Source of the DNA: Prevotella sp.
Lineage (GTDB): Bacteria > Bacteroidota > Bacteroidia > Bacteroidales > Bacteroidaceae
DNA: 45,438 nucleotides
Assembly (NCBI GenBank): GCA_017650905.1
Contig: JAGCDZ010000057.1
Span: 1-45,438, forward strand
Reading direction: 5' to 3'
Below the pieces are notes generated by a model. That model worked only from the letters and a program-made list of their open reading frames with translations, was not told the origin of the DNA and did no database searches. The translations under genes and the position numbers were made by a program. How positions within the stretch are numbered: the first letter of the stretch is position 1; every line of letters begins with the position of its first letter. Of the stretch, positions 1-7,078 are shown in pieces.

Positions 1-171
1 CGTACTTGTATTGATACATATGCAAACCATTTTGGCTGCAAAGATACAAAATCAAGTCCGTTGACTCAAAAAATCTCTGTAACTAACTATATTTCAATCA
101 TTTCAAAGAACGCTTAGCGATTTTTAGTGGACAGCAATGAAACCAGATTAATAATTATCAACCAACAACTT
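1..171. other. Upstream non-coding region with divergent promoter
   Basis: No gene is visible here. It holds a good minus-strand promoter at 39-70 for a gene beyond the left edge. It also has a weak plus-strand match (TATATTTC at 88-95, one mismatch to TAnnTTTG) that could serve the small exported protein starting at 172. Confidence 0.6.
39..70 (-). promoter_or_regulatory. Bacteroidetes-type promoter, gene off left edge
   Basis: On the minus strand TATCTTTG (39-46) is preceded by TTTG (67-70), with exactly 20 bp between the -7 element and the TTG. This is the consensus of the Bacteroidetes primary sigma factor. The gene it drives lies left of base 1. Confidence 0.7.
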
Positions 172-651
172 ATGAAGAAACAGTATCTACAACTGATTAT
201 CACCTTCTGCTCGATAGTCATAGCAATCGCAAGCATCATAAGGTGTCAAGAAAAAGAAGCAGCGGCCCCACCGGCAGAGATGATCGAAGCAGCCGAGGAA
301 GCCAACAGGCAAGTAATCGAGCAAGGACCGGCACCACAGATGAAGACGACGGCCGAAATGATGGCCGAAGAGCCCATGGACTCCGCACAGCAGGCCTACT
401 TCGAGCGCCAATACTTCGAGGCCCTAGTGAAGATAGCCGACGGCGGAAAAGTCTACCCCACCGACGCCGACGGCAAACGCAGCCAGAAAGCCTTCACGCA
501 TTTCGACGACTACCTGAAATTCATCGCCGACAACCCACAGTTCCCCAGGAACCACTACTCCTACGACGCCGGCGGCAAGCCCTACAACATCGCCTTCAAG
601 ACCTCACCGGATAAGGAAGGCTGGGAAATCCGCAACCACCCCGTCCGCTGA
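172..651 (+). CDS. Small exported protein of unknown function
   Basis: I do not recognise a family. The ATG at 172 is preferred to the in-frame GTG at 127 because it gives MKKQYLQLII followed by about 20 hydrophobic residues, a signal peptide or N-terminal anchor. A cysteine follows (SIIRC, about residue 25), but the residue before it is Arg, so lipoprotein processing is doubtful. The rest (about 159 residues in all) is an Ala/Glu/Gln-rich linker, then a more ordered C-terminal half with aromatic and charged residues (HFDDYLKFIADNPQFPRNHY). Codons in the second half strongly favour C in the third position compared with neighbours. It stands alone, followed by a possible structured RNA and then the protease promoter. 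Confidence 0.6.
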   Translation: MKKQYLQLIITFCSIVIAIASIIRCQEKEAAAPPAEMIEAAEEANRQVIEQGPAPQMKTTAEMMAEEPMDSAQQAYFERQYFEALVKIADGGKVYPTDADGKRSQKAFTHFDDYLKFIADNPQFPRNHYSYDAGGKPYNIAFKTSPDKEGWEIRNHPVR

Positions 652-659
652 GCCAATGC

Positions 660-766
660 AAATAGGGCGTAGCGCCGATGGAACGCAGGAAAGCCATCCA
701 GAAGCCGGAGGACGTCGGGCGCTACAGGTAGGCGGAAACCAAAGGGTCCCACGACCACGGCTACGG
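660..766 (+). ncRNA. Possible structured RNA (unrecognised)
   Basis: The non-coding stretch 652-794 is GC-rich compared with nearby intergenic DNA and can fold. GTAGCGCC at 669-676 pairs perfectly with GGCGCTAC at 718-725. Inside that stem GATGG (677-681) pairs with CCATC (694-698), and CCG/CGG at about 705-719 could form a third arm, giving a three-way junction. I could not match it to RNase P, SRP, 6S, tmRNA or a known riboswitch. Strand is uncertain. It may instead be the 3' region of the preceding transcript. Confidence 0.3.
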
Positions 767-794
767 TACTGACATATTAAATTCTGCGGAACAA

Positions 795-826
795 TTTGGT
801 AATTCCGACAGATATTCGTAACTTTG
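795..826 (+). promoter_or_regulatory. Promoter of the subtilisin-like protease
   Basis: TTTG at 795-798 and TAACTTTG at 819-826 are separated by 20 bp. Transcription should start near 831-833, only a few bases before the ATG at 835. The mRNA would be almost leaderless, and an upstream GTG start at 796 is excluded. Confidence 0.7.
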
Positions 827-834
827 CAGGCAGA

Positions 835-2298
835 ATGAAGCAGAAAACCATCATACCACTGATACTCGCATTTGCGGTGACACTCCTGGGCAGCGCGGCG
901 GTCAGGGCGGCAAGCAAAGTGAAGTATCCCGGAGGGAAATTCTACATTTGGCGATATACCCTCACCGACAAGCTGGGCTCGGACTATTCGCTCGAGCACC
1001 CAGGGCGATGGCTTTCCCATAAGTCTGTGGAGCGTCGAAGGCGACAAGGATTACAACTCGACTCCACTGACCTGCCCGTCAGTCATCAATATGTTAGGAA
1101 TATTGAAAAAACTGCCAACGGATTCATTCGTCAATATAAAAAATCTTCGATGGAGTGGACCATTATTGGTACCAGCCGATGGCAAAACACTGTTCTTGTG
1201 CGTTCAAACGATACAACGTTACTGCATTATTTGTCAACGCTCGACTTTGTTAAGACTTCACGTCAGGTGTGGGAATCGCCAGATTCCATTGAGCGCGGAC
1301 TTCTAAAAATAAAGGTGCATGAGAAATGGAATCCTTGGGACAGTATCAGAGGTGAATTTTATGGCAACGGCAGGGATCAGGTCGAAATGCTCAATGGCCA
1401 ACGTCTGCATAATATCGGACATAAAGGAAAAGGTATGACCATCGCCGTGCTCGACGGAGGTTTTCAGAATTGCGACCAGATACCAGCCATCCTACGAGCC
1501 AATATCCTTGGTGCAGAAGACTTTGTCTACCCCAAGAGCCAGCATTATTATCGCGAGACTGATCATGGTACAAAGGTTCTTTCAGCGATGGCTGCCAACG
1601 AGCCGCAGATACTTGTGGGAACAGCGCCCGAAGCCCGCTACTGGCTGTTGCGCTGCGAAGACCAGCAGACGGAGCAGCCCGTAGAGGAGGACTACTGGAC
1701 GATGGCAGCAGAATTTGCCGACTCAGCAGGCGTGGACATCATCAGTTCAAGCCTCGGCTACAACGAATACGACAATCACTTAGGCGATTACCGCCTGCGC
1801 GACCTCGACGGGAAAACGGCCTTCATCAGCCGTACGGCATCGATGCTGGCCGACAAAGGGATGATCCTGATCAACTCTGCAGGCAACCTCGGAATAGGTC
1901 CGTGGAAGAAAATCACATTCCCCGCAGACGCCACAGACATCCTGACGGTGGGCGCGGTCAATTACGACAGGAAGGCAGCTCCTTTCTGCGGCGTAGGTCC
2001 TACTCAAGACGGACGTATGAAGCCTGACGTGATGGCCCTAGGCAGTCCGGCCTCGCTGATTTCAGGAAGAGGATCCGTGATCAGGGATATGGGTACCTCA
2101 TTCTCAACTCCTGTTGTCGCCGGACTCGTGGCGTGTCTGTGGCAGGCACTGCCCGGCAAGACCGCCGTTGAAATCATCAACCTTGTACGCCAGACGAGCA
2201 GCCAGCACGAGGATCCTGACAATATCTACGGCTACGGTATTCCTAACTTCTGGCGGGCATATATGATTGGAAAAGCAGAGGGGAACGGTGAAAGGTGA
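835..2298 (+). CDS. Secreted subtilisin-like (S8) serine protease
   Basis: An exported S8 family protease of 487 residues. MKQKTIIPLILAFAVTLLGS... is a signal peptide. The catalytic triad is visible: Asp207 in AVLDGG, His244 in DHGTKV, Ser422 in GTSFSTPVVAG. The oxyanion Asn is in NSAGN (about 351). A prodomain-like segment of about 170 residues precedes the catalytic domain. The start at 835 is fixed by the promoter at 795-826. No C-terminal type IX secretion sorting domain is visible; the protein stops soon after the catalytic domain, so it is probably periplasmic or carried out some other way. Its stop codon and the start of xseA four bases later both fall inside a heptamer array (2285-2319). 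The natural substrate is unknown. Confidence 0.9.
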   Translation: MKQKTIIPLILAFAVTLLGSAAVRAASKVKYPGGKFYIWRYTLTDKLGSDYSLEHPGRWLSHKSVERRRRQGLQLDSTDLPVSHQYVRNIEKTANGFIRQYKKSSMEWTIIGTSRWQNTVLVRSNDTTLLHYLSTLDFVKTSRQVWESPDSIERGLLKIKVHEKWNPWDSIRGEFYGNGRDQVEMLNGQRLHNIGHKGKGMTIAVLDGGFQNCDQIPAILRANILGAEDFVYPKSQHYYRETDHGTKVLSAMAANEPQILVGTAPEARYWLLRCEDQQTEQPVEEDYWTMAAEFADSAGVDIISSSLGYNEYDNHLGDYRLRDLDGKTAFISRTASMLADKGMILINSAGNLGIGPWKKITFPADATDILTVGAVNYDRKAAPFCGVGPTQDGRMKPDVMALGSPASLISGRGSVIRDMGTSFSTPVVAGLVACLWQALPGKTAVEIINLVRQTSSQHEDPDNIYGYGIPNFWRAYMIGKAEGNGER

Positions 2299-2319
2299 GA
2301 TATGAATAGTGAGAAAAGA
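2285..2319. repeat. Heptamer array at the protease/xseA junction
   Basis: Five successive 7-base units follow one pattern, nnnGTGA-like: ACGGTGA, AAGGTGA, GATATGA, ATAGTGA, GAAAAGA. The TGA stop of the protease (2296-2298) and the ATG of xseA (2302-2304) are both made from array units. Confidence 0.65.
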
Positions 2320-3618
2320 CTGACGCTGTACGAACTCAACAGCCTCGTCCGTGAGGTATTGGAGTGCGAGATGCCCGGAGAATACTGGGTAGAGGCGGAA
2401 CTGTCGGATTGCAAGGAATCGAGAGGGCATTGCTATCTGGAACTCATCCAGAAGGACGAGCGGAATGCCACACCCATCGCCAGGGCCTCTGCCAGATGCT
2501 GGGCCTCGAAATGGATGCTCATACGGCCCTATTTCGAGCGCACCACAGGTCAGCAGCTACACGCTGGCATGAAAGTGCTGCTGAAAGTTTATGCGCAATT
2601 CCACGAGGCATACGGCTTTTCATGGATCGTTACTGACATTGATCCTACCTATACCCTCGGGGATATGGCCCGCAAACGGCAGGAGATTATCCGCCAGCTC
2701 AAGGAGGAAGGCGTGTTCGATCTGCAGAAAGGATTACAACTGCCGCTCTTCTGCCAGCGTATCGCCGTCATCAGCAGTGAGACAGCTGCAGGCTACGGTG
2801 ACTTCCGCAACCAACTGACAGACAATCCTTATGGTTTTCAGTTCCAGATACAGCTTTTCCCGGCTATCATGCAGGGCGAAGAGGTCGAACAAAGCATTAT
2901 AAATGCGCTGGAACATATCTATAATCATCAATTATCAGTTGCCAGCCATCAATTCGACGCTGTCGTCATCATCCGAGGTGGTGGCGCAACCAGCGATATG
3001 AGCGGATTTGACACGCTGGCACTTGCTGAAAACGTCGCTAATTTCCCATTGCCCATCATCACAGGCATCGGCCACGACCGCGACGAGAGCATCCTCGACA
3101 TGGTCTCGCACACGAGAGTGAAGACGCCTACCGCAGCTGCAGCGTTCCTCATCGACCACCTGAGGACCGTCATGGATATCCTCGACGACTCCCAGGAACA
3201 GATCGTGAGACTGGCGCAACAGAAACTTGCCTATTACAAGTCGCAGTTTGACACCATTGCGGAGCTGTTGCCCAGACTCTACTCCAATGTCAAGGTGCGT
3301 CAGGAGGCCCGCCTCGACCATCTCAATAGCAGACTCGCTCATCACGCCCAACAGAAAGTTGTCCATTATCAATTATCCGTTGTCAATTTGGAGAATCGGC
3401 TTCCCATACTTCTCGACCGTCGTTTGATGACAGAGAAGCATCGCCTGCAACTTGTCGAGGAGAAGGCCAAGAGCCTCGACCCCACTCTTCTGCTCACCCG
3501 CGGCTACAGCATCACCCTCAAGGACGGCAAAAGCATACGCGACGCCCGGCAACTTCACACAGGTGACGAAATCGAAACCCGCCTCGCCAACGGCACCGTC
3601 CACTCCACTGTGAAATAA
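2302..3618 (+). CDS. xseA: Exodeoxyribonuclease VII large subunit
   Basis: Catalytic subunit of exonuclease VII, which degrades single-stranded DNA from both ends and acts in mismatch and damage repair with XseB. The 438 residues show an N-terminal OB-fold (TLYELNSLVREVLE...YWVEAELSD), then the nuclease core with the conserved VVIIRGGGATSDMSGFD, TGIGHDRDESILDMVSHTRVKTPTAAA segments, a helical region, and a C-terminal LTRGYSITLKDG motif. xseB follows after 38 bases. Two stretches, about residues 207-218 and 353-361, are encoded by degenerate heptamer arrays and look like added sequence between conserved blocks. Confidence 0.96.
   Translation: MNSEKRLTLYELNSLVREVLECEMPGEYWVEAELSDCKESRGHCYLELIQKDERNATPIARASARCWASKWMLIRPYFERTTGQQLHAGMKVLLKVYAQFHEAYGFSWIVTDIDPTYTLGDMARKRQEIIRQLKEEGVFDLQKGLQLPLFCQRIAVISSETAAGYGDFRNQLTDNPYGFQFQIQLFPAIMQGEEVEQSIINALEHIYNHQLSVASHQFDAVVIIRGGGATSDMSGFDTLALAENVANFPLPIITGIGHDRDESILDMVSHTRVKTPTAAAAFLIDHLRTVMDILDDSQEQIVRLAQQKLAYYKSQFDTIAELLPRLYSNVKVRQEARLDHLNSRLAHHAQQKVVHYQLSVVNLENRLPILLDRRLMTEKHRLQLVEEKAKSLDPTLLLTRGYSITLKDGKSIRDARQLHTGDEIETRLANGTVHSTVK
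2922..2956. repeat. Heptamer array inside xseA (1)
   Basis: Five 7-base units, mostly beginning with CA: TAATCAT, CAATTAT, CAGTTGC, CAGCCAT, CAATTCG. It encodes NHQLSVASHQF just before the conserved VVIIRGGG block of XseA. Confidence 0.55.
3359..3386. repeat. Heptamer array inside xseA (2)
   Basis: Four 7-base units: TTGTCCA, TTATCAA, TTATCCG, TTGTCAA. It encodes VHYQLSVVN in the helical region of XseA. Both strand sense and wording (ATTATCAATTATC-like) match the array at 2922-2956. Confidence 0.6.
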
Positions 3619-3624
3619 TCATGC

Positions 3625-3640
3625 TATTATGTTATTATGT
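3625..3640. repeat. Octamer duplication between xseA and xseB
   Basis: TATTATGT occurs twice in direct tandem in the 38-base spacer between xseA and xseB. It resembles the heptamer arrays, but the unit is 8 bases. Confidence 0.4.
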
Positions 3641-3656
3641 CTAAAAAATAGTTCCT

Positions 3657-3851
3657 ATGTCTGAAGAAATGAAATACGAAGCCGCCTTTGCCCAGCTTCA
3701 GGACATCGTGCGCAAGATGGAAAGCGACGAGTATAGTATAGACGAAATCGCTGTGCAACTCAAGGAAGCACAGCGACTCATCAAGTTCTGCAAGGACAAA
3801 CTGACCAAGACGGAACAGGAAATTCAAAAGATTCAGGCTGAACGCGAATAA
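3657..3851 (+). CDS. xseB: Exodeoxyribonuclease VII small subunit
   Basis: A 64-residue, highly helical protein typical of XseB, which stabilises and regulates the XseA nuclease. The conserved N-terminal pattern YEAAFAQLQDIVRKMESDEYSIDEIAVQLKEAQRLIKFCKDKL is clear, with acidic helices and a short charged tail. It lies 38 bases downstream of xseA on the same strand, so the two are probably co-transcribed. It ends five bases before a convergent barrel protein, with no obvious terminator in between. Confidence 0.95.
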   Translation: MSEEMKYEAAFAQLQDIVRKMESDEYSIDEIAVQLKEAQRLIKFCKDKLTKTEQEIQKIQAERE

Positions 3852-3856
3852 TTGCT

Positions 3857-4573
3857 TTAGAAATAGAAACCAACGGCAAGTGACTTGAAGTCAACACCAC
3901 GGTCCTTCTTCAGCACGCTCATCGGAGAATACTTGCAATAAACAGCAAAGTCTCCGAAGTGCAGCATACCCAGCACATCGACCGTGAAGGGGCGCTCGCC
4001 GATCTTCTTCGTATATTCATCTGTCTCATAATCCCCCTGCTCATAGTAATTATTGATGCGGGCATAGAAATTCCAGTTCAGCTGGGCGCCCAGCGAAACG
4101 GCAAAGCTCTTGCTGAACTTCTGTTTGACGAGCAGAGGCATTGTCAGGGCCATCGTATGGATGTTTGAAGAAAGATTATCGACTTGTGATCCAATATCGC
4201 CTACACAAATCAAGTCATTAGCCTTATAGAATCCGTTCTTGTGTCCGCTCAGCGTATAGCTGCGCCAATTTAAGCCCAAGCCCGCAGAGAGCGTAGTATT
4301 CGCCTTACCGGGGGTATAGTCATACTGAACAACAGTCCAGTTGAATTCCCAAGAGCGGAAGGGAGCAAACTTCACATCATCAGGCGCACCTACAGGAATG
4401 TCAACACCAAAAGCAAAGTGCATCGACCAGCGGTCATCCTCATCCTTTCCCTTGCCAAGTTCAATACCTCCCTTGTTCTCAATCTGATCGTCATCATCGT
4501 TCGTAACGATGGTTTCGGCATTGGCCGTCATTCCTACTGCCAGAAATGCCAACAAAAGTAATTTTTTCATCAT
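3857..4573 (-). CDS. Outer-membrane beta-barrel protein, unknown role
   Basis: An exported protein of 238 residues: signal peptide MMKKLLLLAFLAVGMTANAE, a short acidic segment (TNDDDDQIENKGG), then alternating amphipathic strands ending in an aromatic residue (SLAVGFYF), typical of outer-membrane barrels of the porin/OmpW-like class in Bacteroidetes. Either of two adjacent ATGs (4573 or 4570) could start it. Promoter at 4595-4626. It converges on xseB. No substrate can be assigned. Confidence 0.75.
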   Translation of the reverse strand: MMKKLLLLAFLAVGMTANAETIVTNDDDDQIENKGGIELGKGKDEDDRWSMHFAFGVDIPVGAPDDVKFAPFRSWEFNWTVVQYDYTPGKANTTLSAGLGLNWRSYTLSGHKNGFYKANDLICVGDIGSQVDNLSSNIHTMALTMPLLVKQKFSKSFAVSLGAQLNWNFYARINNYYEQGDYETDEYTKKIGERPFTVDVLGMLHFGDFAVYCKYSPMSVLKKDRGVDFKSLAVGFYF

Positions 4574-4594
4574 TAATAATGTTTAAAAACGCGG

Positions 4595-4626
4595 CAAAGG
4601 TAGTGATTTTCGCGCTAACCGACAAA
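4595..4626 (-). promoter_or_regulatory. Promoter of the barrel protein
   Basis: Minus-strand TACCTTTG (4595-4602) with TTTG (4623-4626) 20 bp upstream, a full match to the Bacteroidetes consensus. Confidence 0.65.
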
Positions 4627-4662
4627 AAAAGGAAAGGAAAAGTGAATTTTCGTTCGATTTTG

Positions 4663-4693
4663 TTGCTTAAAAGCAAGATTTTGATTACTTTTG
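4663..4693 (+). promoter_or_regulatory. Promoter of ilvE
   Basis: TTG at 4663-4665 and TACTTTTG at 4686-4693, with a 20-bp spacer. The predicted leader to the ATG at 4736 is about 35-40 bases. I see no attenuator or leader peptide in it. Confidence 0.6.
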
Positions 4694-4735
4694 CAAGCAA
4701 ATATGCATAAATCACATTAAAAAAGATATTAGCAA

Positions 4736-5752
4736 ATGAAAAATTTAGACTGGGGTAGTCTGTCATTTGGCTACATGAAGACCGACTACAACGTACGTTG
4801 TTATTACCGCGATGGTAAATGGGGCGAAATCGAGGTTTGCTCCGATGAGTATCTGAATCTGCACATGGCTGCTACATGTCTGCACTATGGTCAGGAGGCC
4901 TTTGAGGGTTTGAAAGCCTATCGTTGTCCTGACGGCAAGGTGCGCATTTTCCGCGTCGACGAGAATGCTGCCCGTCTGCAGAGTACTTGTCGTGGTATCA
5001 TGATGCCTGAGGTAAGCACAGAGTTGTTTACAGAAATGGTGAAGAAGGTAGTACGCCTGAATCAGGAGTGGATTCCTACTTATGAGAGTGGTGCTACACT
5101 TTATATTCGTCCATTGCTTATCGGAACCAGTGCCCAAGTAGGTGTGCATCCTTCTAAGGAGTATTGCTTCCTGATCTTCGTCACGCCCGTAGGCCCATAC
5201 TTCAAGGGTGGTTTCGCTGCCAATCCTTACGTGATTATCCGCGACTACGACCGTTCGGCTCCTCTGGGAACAGGTAAATATAAGGTGGGTGGTAACTACG
5301 CTGCCTCTTTGTTCGCCAACAATCTGGCCCATGAGAAAGGCTACGCCTGCGAGTTCTACCTCGATGCCAAAGAGAAGAAATATATGGACGAGTGTGGTGC
5401 TGCCAACTTCTTCGGCATTAAGGACAATACCTACGTCACGCCGAAGTCAAGTTCTATCCTGCCATCTATCACCAACAAGTCGCTGATGCAGGTGGCTGAG
5501 GATCTAGGCATGAAGGTGGAGCGTCGCCCCATTCCCGAGGAGGAACTCGAGACCTTCGAGGAGGCTGGTGCTTGCGGAACAGCCGCTGTGATCAGCCCGA
5601 TTTCATATATCGACGACCTCGACACTGGCAAGCGCTACTCATTCGGTGAGAAGCCAGGTCCTGTCTCTAAGAAACTCTTCGACACCCTGCGTGGCATCCA
5701 GTACGGAGAGATTGAGGATAAGCATGGTTGGACAACAGTAGTAATTGAGTAA
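4736..5752 (+). CDS. ilvE: Branched-chain amino-acid aminotransferase
   Basis: Cytosolic PLP enzyme that transfers the amino group between glutamate and the 2-oxo acids of Leu, Ile and Val, the last step of their synthesis. The 338 residues match class IV aminotransferases of the eukaryote-like BCAT group. HYGQEAFEGLKAYR sits near residue 50, the PLP Schiff-base lysine is Lys183 in GTGKYKVGGNYA, and EEAGACGTAAVISPI provides the C-terminal cofactor and substrate contacts. It has its own promoter and is followed directly by a DUF805 gene, so read-through is likely. No other ilv or leu gene is nearby. Confidence 0.95.
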   Translation: MKNLDWGSLSFGYMKTDYNVRCYYRDGKWGEIEVCSDEYLNLHMAATCLHYGQEAFEGLKAYRCPDGKVRIFRVDENAARLQSTCRGIMMPEVSTELFTEMVKKVVRLNQEWIPTYESGATLYIRPLLIGTSAQVGVHPSKEYCFLIFVTPVGPYFKGGFAANPYVIIRDYDRSAPLGTGKYKVGGNYAASLFANNLAHEKGYACEFYLDAKEKKYMDECGAANFFGIKDNTYVTPKSSSILPSITNKSLMQVAEDLGMKVERRPIPEEELETFEEAGACGTAAVISPISYIDDLDTGKRYSFGEKPGPVSKKLFDTLRGIQYGEIEDKHGWTTVVIE

Positions 5753-5756
5753 GAAT

Positions 5757-6281
5757 ATGAGAGCATTACCTCAACTGGGCTTTGTAGAGGCTATCAAACT
5801 GGCCTCCAGCCGTATTTTGGATTTCAAGGGTCGTAGCCGCCGTTCAGAGTTCTGGTGGTGGATACCAATCATTTTAATTGCCAACTGGGTGCTTAGCTCA
5901 CTCACCAGCAATCTTCTGGTTAACGGCATTATCTCCACCATCACCATGTTCTTCGGTCTGTCCGCCACCGCGCGTCGTCTGCAGGATGCTGACAAGAGTG
6001 CATGGTGGGTGTACATCAGCTATGCTTTGGGCATTGTGAACACGGTTATGACAGCCACATCGTCCTCCATCAACAAATTGATGGAAGAAGCCTCGAGCGG
6101 TTCATTCGACCCAGATACCATTATGAAGATTTGGGGCCATAATGCAGGCGAGATGTTATTTTATACCATCGTTTCTTTCCTGTTCGTCATCTTTGCGCTC
6201 ATTGTCTTCATCATGTGTCTGAAGGACAGCGAACCGCAGACCACCGAGCATGGCGATTCACCCAAATACGTTGACGAATAA
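5757..6281 (+). CDS. DUF805 family inner-membrane protein
   Basis: About 174 residues. The ATG at 5757 is preferred to an in-frame TTG at 5745 that would overlap ilvE. The start region GRSRRSEFWWWIPIILIANWVLSSL is the DUF805 signature: a basic stretch followed by an aromatic first membrane segment. Further hydrophobic helices lie around residues 45-60, 75-95 and 140-165, the last ending in a charged tail. An S/T-D-rich loop of about 40 residues sits between the last two helices. DUF805 proteins have no established function. It begins four bases after the ilvE stop and ends seven bases before trmB, so it probably shares their transcript. Confidence 0.85.
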   Translation: MRALPQLGFVEAIKLASSRILDFKGRSRRSEFWWWIPIILIANWVLSSLTSNLLVNGIISTITMFFGLSATARRLQDADKSAWWVYISYALGIVNTVMTATSSSINKLMEEASSGSFDPDTIMKIWGHNAGEMLFYTIVSFLFVIFALIVFIMCLKDSEPQTTEHGDSPKYVDE

Positions 6282-6288
6282 ATAGCGC

Positions 6289-7059
6289 ATGGGAAAAGGC
6301 AAGCTGGCGAAATTCGCCGACATGGAGACCTACGAGAACGTGTTCCAGTACCCCTATTCAGTAGTGGAACACGTGCCCTTTGAGATGCAGGGCCACTGGC
6401 ATGAGAAGTATTTCCACAACCAGAACCCCATCGTACTGGAACTGGGCTGTGGCAAGGGTGAATATACGGTGGAACTGGCCAAACGCCATCCTGACATCAA
6501 CTTCATCGGCGTCGACATCAAGGGAGCCCGCATGTGGACAGGTGCCACCCAGGCCCTCAACGAAGGACTGAAGAACGTCGCCTTCCTCCGCACGAACATC
6601 GAGATTATCGAGCGTTTCTTCGCCGAGGACGAAGTGCAGGAAATCTGGCTGACGTTCAGCGACCCCCAGATGAAGAACCCCCGCAAGCGTCTCACGTCGA
6701 CTTATTTCATGCAGCGCTACCGCAAGTTCCTCGTCGACGGCGGCATCATCCACCTCAAGACTGACTCCAACTTCCTTTTCACCTACACCACCTATATGGT
6801 GGGGCACAACAATCTGCCTATCCTCCTAAGGACGACCGATCTATACGCAGAAGACTTAGAAGACTCCGACTTCTCCGAGGCCGCCTCCATCCAGACCTAC
6901 TACGAATCCATGTGGATTGCCCGTGGTCTGAACATCAAATATCTTAAATGGCAACTGCCTCGCAACGGTGAACTGTCAGAACCGGATGTCGAAATCGAGC
7001 TCGATGACTACCGCTCCTACCACCGTTCGAAGCGCAGCAGCCTTGACAAAGCGAGATAA
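6289..7059 (+). CDS. trmB: tRNA (guanine-N7-)-methyltransferase
   Basis: Forms 7-methylguanosine at position 46 of tRNA, using S-adenosylmethionine. The 256-residue protein has the SAM-binding loop [20 protein letters not shown] (about 49-68), the acidic ribose contact in [12 protein letters not shown], and the TrmB hallmark [19 protein letters not shown] (about 123-141), followed by [10 protein letters not shown]. The C-terminal extension of about 60 residues ends in a basic tail ([13 protein letters not shown]). It lies in a tightly packed plus-strand run after ilvE and the DUF805 gene. Confidence 0.95.
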   Translation: MGKGKLAKFADMETYENVFQYPYSVVEHVPFEMQGHWHEKYFHNQNPIVLELGCGKGEYTVELAKRHPDINFIGVDIKGARMWTGATQALNEGLKNVAFLRTNIEIIERFFAEDEVQEIWLTFSDPQMKNPRKRLTSTYFMQRYRKFLVDGGIIHLKTDSNFLFTYTTYMVGHNNLPILLRTTDLYAEDLEDSDFSEAASIQTYYESMWIARGLNIKYLKWQLPRNGELSEPDVEIELDDYRSYHRSKRSSLDKAR

Positions 7060-7078
7060 ACCCCTAAAAAAATAGAAT

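Noticed and set aside
652-794. Known riboswitch or RNase P RNA
   Set aside because: I could not place the conserved core sequences of cobalamin, TPP, SAM or other common riboswitches, RNase P, SRP RNA or tmRNA.
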